Positions 1 through 6,014 of a DNA stretch of 8,993 nt are shown here, in pieces. A model generated the notes under the pieces. It saw only the letters and a program-made list of their open reading frames with translations, ran no database searches and had not been told where the DNA came from. Position 1 is the first letter of the stretch; each line of letters opens with the position of its first letter. The stretch is taken from contig DHQI01000105.1 of the NCBI GenBank assembly GCA_002408065.1, positions 21,634 to 30,626 of the forward strand, read 5' to 3'. The position numbers and the translations under genes are program-made. Origin of the DNA: Bacteroidales bacterium UBA5342. Its GTDB lineage: Bacteria > Bacteroidota > Bacteroidia > Bacteroidales > UBA5342.

Positions 1-22
1 AAAGTTTGCGCGCAAACTTTTT
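1..22 (+). terminator. Palindromic hairpin with T-tract, probable intrinsic terminator
   Basis: The first 20 bases, AAAGTTTGCGCGCAAACTTT, are a perfect palindrome that can fold as an 8-bp stem with a CGCG loop. The run of five T's at 18-22 follows on the plus strand. This is the form of a rho-independent terminator for a plus-strand gene ending just left of the window, convergent with the M20 gene. It could act in both directions, but the flank needed to judge the minus direction is outside the window. Confidence 0.5.
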
Positions 23-34
23 CCGCTACTTCCG

Positions 35-53
35 TCCCGATAAATCATCGGGA
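35..53. repeat. Short perfect inverted repeat (7-bp arms)
   Basis: TCCCGAT (35-41) and ATCGGGA (47-53) are perfect inverted arms around a 5-base AAATC loop. A T-run at 66-72 lies 12 bases beyond on the plus strand, so it could be a second, weaker terminator in the region downstream of the M20 gene. It could also be one of the small CCCGAT/ATCGGG palindromes I recall as common between Bacteroidota genes; that recollection is unverified. Confidence 0.45.
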
Positions 54-158
54 TCCGTTGTTTACATTTTTTTAATTGATCCCCCAAAAATTCTGCCTGA
101 TCCGAAACATCCCGGTAATTAATGGTTGCGTAAATGATGGTGCGACTAAGACCGGGCT

Positions 159-1220
159 TTAGCCTACCTCCAATCCATCCAGCAGCTCCACATACATCCT
201 TATAGCTCCTTCAATCTCCGATTTTTTTATGTATTCATCGGCAGAATGTGAGCGTGAAGAGTGGCCTGGCCCCATCTTAATGCTAGGGAAACGCATCAGG
301 CATTGGTCCGAGAGGGTTGGGGAACCATAAGTCTTCAAGCCTTTGGCTTTGCAACGCAGCAAGAAGGGGTGATCGTGATTAATAAATGATGAGTTAAGGC
401 GGAATGAACGTGCTTTTAATTCTGCCACCGTATTTTCTTGCAAAATATCGAAAATTTCCTGATTGCTATACAGCTCGTTAGAGCGCACATCCATCACGTA
501 GTGGCACTCGTCCGGTACCACGTTGTGGGCCGAACCCGCGTTGATTTGGGTGATGCTGAACTTGACCGGCCCCAGTAGATCTGATACTTTAGGGAATTGA
601 AAATCCTGTACCCATTGGACGTCCTGCATCGCTTTATAGATGGCGTTTACGCCCTCTTCGCGCGCTGCATGGCCGCTTACGCCTTTGGCTGTGCCATCCA
701 CGACCATCAGACCTTTTTCGGCTATGGCTGCTTGCATTTCAGTGGGTTCGCCCACAATTGCAAAATCGATGGCCGGTAATTTGGTCAGCGCATATTCCAC
801 GCCGTTTTTGCCGGATACCTCCTCTTCTGCTGAGGCTAAAAAGATAAGGTTATAAGCTTGTCCTTTCTCGCTAAGTTTCATGTATGCCGACAAAAGACTT
901 ACCACACTGGCGCCAGCATCGTTACTGCCAAGCCCATAGAGTGTTTCCCCTTCTGTTTCTGCACCGAAAGGGTCTTTAGTCCAAGAGGTCGAGGCTTTTA
1001 CGGTGTCTAGATGGGAGTTGAGAAGAATGGTTGGTTTGCTTGCATCGTATTTTGTTTGTAAGATGATGTTGTTCTGTTCACGGTGTACTTTGTAGCCTTT
1101 TGAGCTGACAAAATTAGCAAACAGAGTCGCTACTTGATCTTCCTCGCGGCTTAGCGATGGTGTTTGTATCATTTGCGCAAGCAAGGCAAAGGCTTGATCG
1201 GTGAGTTGTTCGGTATTCAT
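159..1220 (-). CDS. argE: M20 family metallopeptidase, ArgE/N-acyl-citrulline (ornithine) deacetylase type
   Basis: A 353-residue cytosolic dinuclear zinc hydrolase of the M20 family. Visible motifs: SHLDTV (metal ligand H70, D72), SNDAG (bridging D101), the AEEEVSG triad (catalytic base about E133, metal ligand E134), VGEPT (E158), SGHAAR in the dimerisation domain (H184) and the final metal ligand in SHSADEY (H325). The overall form, beginning QLTDQAFALLAQMIQTPSLS, matches the Bacteroidota M20 enzymes annotated as acetylornithine or N-acetyl/succinyl-citrulline deacetylase in arginine biosynthesis, and the length is full. No arg neighbours are in view, so the substrate is inferred from family likeness; another acyl-amino-acid or dipeptide substrate is possible. 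The start at 1220 fits homologue N-termini; GAGG lies directly against the ATG. It is transcribed from its own promoter at 1243-1273, divergent from the DUF2130 gene. Confidence 0.9.
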   Translation of the reverse strand: MNTEQLTDQAFALLAQMIQTPSLSREEDQVATLFANFVSSKGYKVHREQNNIILQTKYDASKPTILLNSHLDTVKASTSWTKDPFGAETEGETLYGLGSNDAGASVVSLLSAYMKLSEKGQAYNLIFLASAEEEVSGKNGVEYALTKLPAIDFAIVGEPTEMQAAIAEKGLMVVDGTAKGVSGHAAREEGVNAIYKAMQDVQWVQDFQFPKVSDLLGPVKFSITQINAGSAHNVVPDECHYVMDVRSNELYSNQEIFDILQENTVAELKARSFRLNSSFINHDHPFLLRCKAKGLKTYGSPTLSDQCLMRFPSIKMGPGHSSRSHSADEYIKKSEIEGAIRMYVELLDGLEVG

Positions 1221-1242
1221 CCTCTCTTTTTTTAATGAATCG

Positions 1243-1273
1243 CAAAAATACGGAATATTGAGTGGTATTGCAA
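1243..1273 (-). promoter_or_regulatory. Bacteroidota-type promoter of the M20 gene
   Basis: On the minus strand TATTTTTG (1250-1243) matches the Bacteroidota -7 consensus TAnnTTTG, and TTG (1273-1271) sits 20 bases upstream as the -33 element. The box ends 22 bases before the ATG at 1220, giving a short leader. The core CGTATTTTTGC is identical in the promoter of the outer membrane receptor gene at 8479-8486. Confidence 0.65.
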
Positions 1274-1285
1274 CGTATGATTTTC

Positions 1286-1316
1286 TTGGAGTTGGATGAG
1301 GGAATTTTTACATTTG
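1286..1316 (+). promoter_or_regulatory. Bacteroidota-type promoter of the DUF2130 gene
   Basis: TACATTTG (1309-1316) matches TAnnTTTG, and TTG (1286-1288) lies exactly 20 bases upstream, the same spacing as in the divergent M20 promoter. The two -33 elements are only 12 bases apart, back to back. The box ends 22 bases before the ATG at 1339. No Shine-Dalgarno sequence is visible, as is common in this phylum. Confidence 0.6.
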
Positions 1317-1338
1317 TTGACATTAAACAGTAGATGCT

Positions 1339-2886
1339 ATGAACGAAATAATTTGCCCTCATTGTAAAAAAGTTTTTAAAGTAGATGAAGCCGGTTTTGC
1401 TGATATTGTAAGGCAGGTACGCGATCATCAGTTTGAGGAGGAGATAAAGCAGCGCCTCACTTTGGCCAAGAAAGAGAAAGAGGATGCGGTGCAGTTAGCC
1501 GAAGCTAAGGTGAAAAATGCTTTGCAGCAGGATTTGGCCGCTAAGGATAGGCAGCTGGCCGAACTAAAGGCAAAGAGTGAAGCACAGTTAAGCGCAAAGC
1601 TGGCTGAGAAAGAAACGGTTTTGGCTCAGTTACAATCCCAAATAGAACGAGCCGAAACGGCACAGCGTCTGGCAGTGAACGAAGCCACTAAAGCTATAGA
1701 AAAAGAACGCGACGACTTGCTCAATGGTTTAAAAACTAAAGAGGTCGAAAAAGAGACAGCGGTGCAGTTGGCTGAGGCTAACTTGCGCACTTTACTGGAA
1801 AAAGAGTTGGCTGAAAAAGATCAGCAGTTAATGGCACTTAAGGCGCAAAATACTGCTGAGCTAAGCGAAAAGATAGCGGCTAAAGATAGCGAGCTGGCGG
1901 CTCTGAAATCTAAGATAGAGCAGGCCGAAACCGAGAAGCGCCTGGCGGTGACTGAGGCTATGCGTGGTATAGAAAAACAGCGCGACGATTTGATCAATGA
2001 TCTGAAAATAAAGGAAACTGAAAAGGTTTTGTTGGAAAAATCTATTACCGAACAGTTTAACCATAAACTCACGGCCAAAGAGGAAACCATTAAGATGAAA
2101 GAGGAGGAGATTGCTTATTGGAAAGATTTTAAGCAAAAGCAATCGACCAAGATGTTGGGTGAATCCTTGGAGCAGCACTGTCAGGCCGAGTTTAATAAAT
2201 TGCGCGCAACAGCTTTTCAGCATGCTTATTTTGAAAAAGACAATGAGGTGAGCGGTGGCACAAAAGGTGATTTTGTGTATCGTGAGCAGGACGATCAGGG
2301 CACCGAGCTCATCTCTATAATGTTTGAGATGAAAAATGAAAATGATGAAACGGCCACCAAAAAGCGTAACGAGGACTTTTTTGCTAAACTGGATAAGGAC
2401 CGCAAGGAAAAGAACTGCGAATATGCCGTTTTGGTCTCTTTACTGGAGCGTGACGATGAGTTTTATAATACCGGCATAGTGGATGTGTCGCATAAATATG
2501 AAAAAATGTATGTGGTACGTCCTCAGTTTTTTATCCCCATCATCACCCTGCTACGCAATGCGGCGATGAACTCGCTGAAATATAAGCAGGAGTTGAATTT
2601 GATGAGAAGCCAGAATATTGATGTGACTAAGTTTGAAGATAAAATAGAGGCTTTCCGCAAAGGTTTTGCGTACAATTATGATCTAGCTAGTCGTAAATTT
2701 AAGACGGCTATTGATGAGATTGATAAAACCATTACTCATTTGCAGAAAACCAAAGATGCTTTGCTTTCCTCCGAAAATAACCTGCGTCTGGCCAATAATA
2801 AAGCGGACGATTTGACCATCAAAAAATTGACTTATGGCAATCCCACGATGAAGGCCAAATTTGATGAAGCGCGGGAGTTAGAATAA
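1339..2886 (+). CDS. DUF2130 domain-containing protein with duplicated coiled coil; PD-(D/E)XK-like core
   Basis: A 515-residue protein I recognise as DUF2130 family; its function is not established. The N-terminus carries a CPHC pair (C6, C9), a possible half zinc ribbon. Residues about 30-265 are a charged Ala/Leu/Glu/Lys-rich coiled coil. The globular part follows: GESLEQH (274-280), FNKLRATAF, GGTKGDFVYRE (307-316), IMFEMKNENDETATKKRNEDF (E330, K332), YAVLVSLLE (362-370), RPQFFIPIITLLRNAAMNS (394-412), then a helical C-terminus ending IKKLTYGNPTMKAKFDE. The spacing D311...E330-x-K332, with an upstream helix containing GESLE, resembles a PD-(D/E)XK nuclease core; this is inference. As I recall, relatives are near 420-430 residues, and the excess here equals one extra 91-residue coiled-coil copy. 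It has its own promoter and no operon partner. A cytosolic DNA-associated role is possible but unproven. Confidence 0.88.
   Translation: MNEIICPHCKKVFKVDEAGFADIVRQVRDHQFEEEIKQRLTLAKKEKEDAVQLAEAKVKNALQQDLAAKDRQLAELKAKSEAQLSAKLAEKETVLAQLQSQIERAETAQRLAVNEATKAIEKERDDLLNGLKTKEVEKETAVQLAEANLRTLLEKELAEKDQQLMALKAQNTAELSEKIAAKDSELAALKSKIEQAETEKRLAVTEAMRGIEKQRDDLINDLKIKETEKVLLEKSITEQFNHKLTAKEETIKMKEEEIAYWKDFKQKQSTKMLGESLEQHCQAEFNKLRATAFQHAYFEKDNEVSGGTKGDFVYREQDDQGTELISIMFEMKNENDETATKKRNEDFFAKLDKDRKEKNCEYAVLVSLLERDDEFYNTGIVDVSHKYEKMYVVRPQFFIPIITLLRNAAMNSLKYKQELNLMRSQNIDVTKFEDKIEAFRKGFAYNYDLASRKFKTAIDEIDKTITHLQKTKDALLSSENNLRLANNKADDLTIKKLTYGNPTMKAKFDEARELE
1483..2028 (+). repeat. In-frame tandem duplication, 2 x 273 bp, in the coiled coil of the DUF2130 gene
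   Basis: Residues 49-139 and 140-230 align end to end without gaps. Both copies share AVQLAEA, KD-QL--LKA, IE-AET--RLAV-EA and IEK-RDDL-N-LK-KE. I count about 52 identities in 91 positions. The period of 91 residues is exactly 13 heptads, so the duplication keeps the coiled-coil register. The divergence shows it is not recent. Confidence 0.9.
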
Positions 2887-3275
2887 TGCACTTTTTTTAA
2901 GCTTAATTTTGGTGACCAATACAACTTTTAGTGAAGTGTCTTTGAAATACTCTTTTTTTCAGAAGGACGAAGGAGAATAAATATATGGTCGTTTCCATGT
3001 GAGTTAGAACTTGTGAAATTGGCTTTATAAGCCTAAAACGACGCTTTTGTCTGTACCTGCTTATGCGTCTTTCCTTTCTAGATGTTTAGTTGCTTACACC
3101 TTTACCGGCAAACTATCGTATCGGGATAGAAAAATCTTCCTTTTTCATGATGCAATGCATATGCTGATATATGTAATTGTTTAAAGGAGAGGTCTTGCAG
3201 GCTGCGTTTTGAACTTTCTCATAGTGGAATTTGTTGCTGACATAAACTTAATAATTCACTCATAGAATTTGAAAT
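2887..3275. other. AT-rich intergenic spacer, no gene seen
   Basis: No convincing reading frame on either strand. It holds small symmetric sites only: TTAAGCTTAA (2897-2906), the hairpin GGCTTTATAAGCC (3021-3033, 5-bp arms) and the CTATC/GATAG arms near 3114-3130. None has a following T-run good enough to call a terminator. A TAATTTTG match to the -7 consensus at 2904-2911 has no -33 partner. TAGAATTTG just before the ATG at 3276 has one base too many and lies too close, so no promoter can be assigned to the secreted-protein pair. The base composition is more AT-rich than the flanking DUF2130 gene. Confidence 0.5.
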
Positions 3276-3770
3276 ATGTTGGTTCTGAAATTTAGAAGGA
3301 TATTTGCGTTTTTTGTTTTTAGTATACTGTACACCGTCAATATTGAAGGACAAAACGTTTTGCTCACAGCTGCCGCTGATGTTAATCTGGGCAACGCTCA
3401 AATATCGTATTCTGTTGGACAACTGTTTTATGAAAGTCATATAGGAGCTGAGGTTTCTTTTCTGGAAAGTATTCATCAACCGATCATTAGTATCCCTACT
3501 CACAAAGAAGAAGACTTTTTAGCTTCGGAAATCGATATATTGCTCTACCCCAATCCTGTTGACAAGGTTCTGATTTTAAATGTTAAAAGTGATAGGATCG
3601 AAGATTTTTGTTATCGCATTTATAATACAAATGGACATCTACTCGGTAATGAGCTGTTGACATCTCCCAAAACCATGATAGATATGCAGCACTTAGCTTC
3701 CTCTTTGTATCTTGTAAGAGTAATGAATAAAAACACCTTAGTAAAAGATTTTAAAATTTTGAAAAGATAA
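3276..3770 (+). CDS. Small secreted protein with T9SS type A C-terminal sorting domain
   Basis: A 164-residue exported protein. Residues 1-26 form a Sec signal peptide (KFRR, then a hydrophobic stretch, cleavage near IEGQ). Residues 27-70 carry the short Bacteroidota motif in which a SYSVGQLFYE strand (44-53) is followed by an IHQPI stretch (66-70), comparable to 'SYSxGQ...GVQQP' in many small T9SS proteins. Residues about 86-164 are a T9SS type A sorting domain: LLYPNPV (89-95), then YRIYNTNGHLL, LYLVRV and a terminal DFKILKR. Such domains direct passage through the type IX system, with anchoring or release at the cell surface. Little else is left, so it resembles a small adaptor rather than an enzyme. 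The next gene starts 12 bases downstream, so the two are almost certainly co-transcribed. No specific function is recognised. Confidence 0.85.
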   Translation: MLVLKFRRIFAFFVFSILYTVNIEGQNVLLTAAADVNLGNAQISYSVGQLFYESHIGAEVSFLESIHQPIISIPTHKEEDFLASEIDILLYPNPVDKVLILNVKSDRIEDFCYRIYNTNGHLLGNELLTSPKTMIDMQHLASSLYLVRVMNKNTLVKDFKILKR

Positions 3771-3782
3771 TCCCCTTTTGTT

Positions 3783-5699
3783 ATGAAAAAATACACCCTT
3801 TTGGTCAGCTTCTTCGTGATGTGTCTTTACATCTCAGCGCAGAGCCCTAATAGTATTAGTTATCAGGCAGTATTGCGTAACAGTTCTAATGCTCTTTTGT
3901 CTTCTCAGGCGGTAAGTATTAAGGTTGATATCCTTAAAAATTCGCTGACTGGAGCTATTATTTATTCCGAGGAACATGCGGTGGTGACCAATTCTAACGG
4001 CTTGGCGACTCTTGCAATTGGCGATGGAAGTGTGTTAAGTGGTGATTTTTCTGATATAGAATGGGGTGTCGATAGTTTTTTTATCCAGACAAGTATAGAT
4101 CTCGAGGGGGGCTCTGACTATACCTTGATAGGAACAAGCCTCTGTCAGAGTGTGCCTTATTCATTCTATGCCACTAGTGCTGACACTATTATAGGTAACA
4201 TATCCGTTGAGCAAATAAGTGGATTTTCTGATGATGGCGTCATAAATGCTTTAGATTATGGTGTCAAAGGCGATGGTATGACTGACGACTCTAACGCGAT
4301 AAAAGCACTTCTGGAGCAAGCTAACGGGCAACGTGTTTTCTTTCCGGCTGCTAGTTATAAAGTGGACAGCTTAGAGTCAGCAGCCGAGCTTATTAATATT
4401 GACGGGGTGTGTCCGATGTATGTGGATGGCGCTTTACAAGGGGGGACTATTTTTAGAGGTGGTGTCTCTTTTACGGGGAAAAATGTGCGCATTTCAAATA
4501 TTGGAGTTGACTTGTCTGGTCTAGATGCCGGCGATGGTTTGCGTGTTACGCCGCCAAAGGTTAGCAACAATAACGTAGGCGAATTTTGTTCTATACACAA
4601 TTTAATCACTGTAGGAGCTGACAAAACAACGCCATATCATTCATTCCTGATAGAAGGGTTTGACCAAGTAAATATTTCAAATATTGAAGTTAGGGATGCC
4701 TATATGGGCGTGATACTAAAAGTAGAGGGAGGATTTGTTAATAATATAAGAGCCTTTGAAATAGATAGGGAGAGTCTTTTTATAAAATCGGATAATTTCT
4801 TTGGCTATTGCATGGATCTTATCATTGATAATGTTTATGTAGAGAATAGCTCAGCACCTCTTTCAACGGGAATAAAACTGTTGTCATCAGGTGCTCAAAT
4901 GGAAAATGTTAGCTTATCAAATATATTTGTCAGGCGGACACAAATCGGGATATCCATTATTAGTGCTGGTTCTAATGGCGTAAAGGTTAACAATGTAAAT
5001 GTCAGTAATGTTAAGATTGATTATCCATCACTTTTTGGTATTTATTTTGAGGCCAATAAAGGTTCGGTAGAACATGTCAATATGTCAAATATTGATGTTA
5101 CACATACAACCAATGTGCTGACGACTGTAGGCGATGTAAGGTATCTTAACATCAGTGGTGTGAATGCTAGTACTCTCAGTACTACTGTGGCAAACAAAGA
5201 ACAGATACTAAACATTGGTGAGGGGACTGTAGGAACAAATTTATCAAATGTCATCGTGCTTAATCAAAACTCACCTGATCCGGATTTAGCGATACTATAT
5301 GCTAATGATGGCAATGAAAACAGAATCTCAAATTATAATCTAAGACTGCGAGGTGGAGTACCTCAGAGTAGTCAGGATACGGTAAGTATTTTTACCGGTG
5401 CTGTCAATGTGCTTCAGCCAGATTATAATAATATCAATAATTTGTCGATAGTAACAGTAAAACCCGATGGTGTAGATGCCACTATAGACTCTTTATCGGT
5501 GTATCCCAATGAGGCATATACTTCTGATTTGTTTTCTCTCGGTTACGAATTATTGATTCAGAATGCTTCTGATTATGAGGTGCATATAAAGCACAATCCG
5601 AATGGGAATATTTTCAATCCTTCACAAGCAGATGTGACAGTTTTGGCCCATGCTTTTGCTAAGTATATATTCAATGGGAGTGTTTGGGTGAAAGAATAA
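3783..5699 (+). CDS. Secreted right-handed beta-helix protein (pectate lyase 3 superfamily) with N-terminal Bacteroidota fibre-type module
   Basis: A 638-residue exported protein. Signal peptide 1-20 (MKKYTLLVSF to ISAQ). Residues about 21-134 form the module beginning SISYQAVLRNSSN, continuing YSEEHAVVTNSNGLATLAIG and ending SVPYSFYATSA, which in Bacteroidota precedes varied surface or tail-fibre-like domains (family memory). A pectate_lyase_3-type entry follows: LDYGVKGDGMTDDSNAIKAL (157-176) and RVFFPAASYKVDS (184-196). Residues about 230-493 are beta-helix coils with recurring NxSN[IV]xV strands. The C-terminus (about 555-638) is a beta-rich end with FNGSVWVKE. No T9SS sorting domain and no lipobox are present, although the partner 12 bases upstream has a sorting domain. 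Catalytic residues cannot be assigned; a polysaccharide lyase/hydrolase, a glycan-binding spike or an adhesin are all possible. Codon use is AT-rich compared with the flanking core genes. Confidence 0.83.
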   Translation: MKKYTLLVSFFVMCLYISAQSPNSISYQAVLRNSSNALLSSQAVSIKVDILKNSLTGAIIYSEEHAVVTNSNGLATLAIGDGSVLSGDFSDIEWGVDSFFIQTSIDLEGGSDYTLIGTSLCQSVPYSFYATSADTIIGNISVEQISGFSDDGVINALDYGVKGDGMTDDSNAIKALLEQANGQRVFFPAASYKVDSLESAAELINIDGVCPMYVDGALQGGTIFRGGVSFTGKNVRISNIGVDLSGLDAGDGLRVTPPKVSNNNVGEFCSIHNLITVGADKTTPYHSFLIEGFDQVNISNIEVRDAYMGVILKVEGGFVNNIRAFEIDRESLFIKSDNFFGYCMDLIIDNVYVENSSAPLSTGIKLLSSGAQMENVSLSNIFVRRTQIGISIISAGSNGVKVNNVNVSNVKIDYPSLFGIYFEANKGSVEHVNMSNIDVTHTTNVLTTVGDVRYLNISGVNASTLSTTVANKEQILNIGEGTVGTNLSNVIVLNQNSPDPDLAILYANDGNENRISNYNLRLRGGVPQSSQDTVSIFTGAVNVLQPDYNNINNLSIVTVKPDGVDATIDSLSVYPNEAYTSDLFSLGYELLIQNASDYEVHIKHNPNGNIFNPSQADVTVLAHAFAKYIFNGSVWVKE

Positions 5700-6014
5700 T
5701 TTGCTATAATTATAACACTCAAGTATGCGTGATGTAGTATCCCGGTGTTTTGACCTGCTTATTTCATAAATATTGATGCATCATTTGTGAAAAAACGCCT
5801 GCAATTCCGGTCCGTAAAGCAGGTGGTTTTGAATTTTGATAGATGATACGATTCTTTTATGCTTTGGATTTTAATTCGTTATGATTCAGGCGTCCGTCTG
5901 GATCCATCTTCAACAAAAGCATCCACTTATTATTTGGAACCAGTACAAGAGCGGTCAAAACCTTAAACTCCCAATTTTGAATTATAAATGATGAATTTAG
6001 TATCAGCCTTGCTG
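5700..6014. other. Intergenic spacer between convergent genes
   Basis: Apart from the terminator at 5790-5830, it holds the 10-base palindrome TATAATTATA (5705-5714) and an AT-rich stretch with repeated GAATT units near 5975-6000. A minus-strand frame without stops ends at 5857 and includes a DPDGRLNHNEL peptide, but it has no convincing start and is not called as a gene. Confidence 0.45.
5790..5830. terminator. Bidirectional intrinsic terminator between convergent genes
   Basis: CGCCTGC (5796-5802) pairs with GCAGGTG (5819-5825), including one G-T pair, around a 16-base loop. A run of A's (5790-5795) lies before the stem and TTTT (5827-5830) after it. Reading minus, the hairpin is followed by six T's; reading plus, by four. 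It sits between the beta-helix gene and the oppositely directed receptor gene, where a shared terminator is expected. Confidence 0.6.

Noticed and set aside
1..120. Minus-strand open frame running off the left edge, downstream of the M20 gene (peptide ...TIIYATINYRDVSDQAEF...)
   Set aside because: It has no ATG until base 48, no ribosome site and no recognised family, and it reads through two palindromes that better fit terminators. Plus-strand frames are also open here, so openness is weak evidence.
2904..2911. TAATTTTG as a promoter
   Set aside because: It matches the -7 consensus, but no TTG is found 18-22 bases upstream and the next gene is over 360 bases away.
3021..3033. GGCTTTATAAGCC hairpin as terminator of the DUF2130 gene
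   Set aside because: It has only 5-bp arms, no T-tract on either side and lies 130 bases after the stop codon.
3264..3272. TAGAATTTG as promoter of the T9SS gene
   Set aside because: It has three rather than two bases between TA and TTTG, ends three bases from the ATG and has no -33 partner at the right spacing.
3821..3826. Cys14 of the beta-helix protein as a lipoprotein site
   Set aside because: The residues before it (FVM) do not form a lipobox; a signal peptidase I site near ISAQ fits better.
5857..6010. Minus-strand open frame with an EF-hand-like half motif (KMDPDGRLNHNEL)
   Set aside because: It overlaps the receptor gene's end in another frame, has no plausible start, lacks Asp at loop position 1, and passes through low-complexity GAATT repeats.
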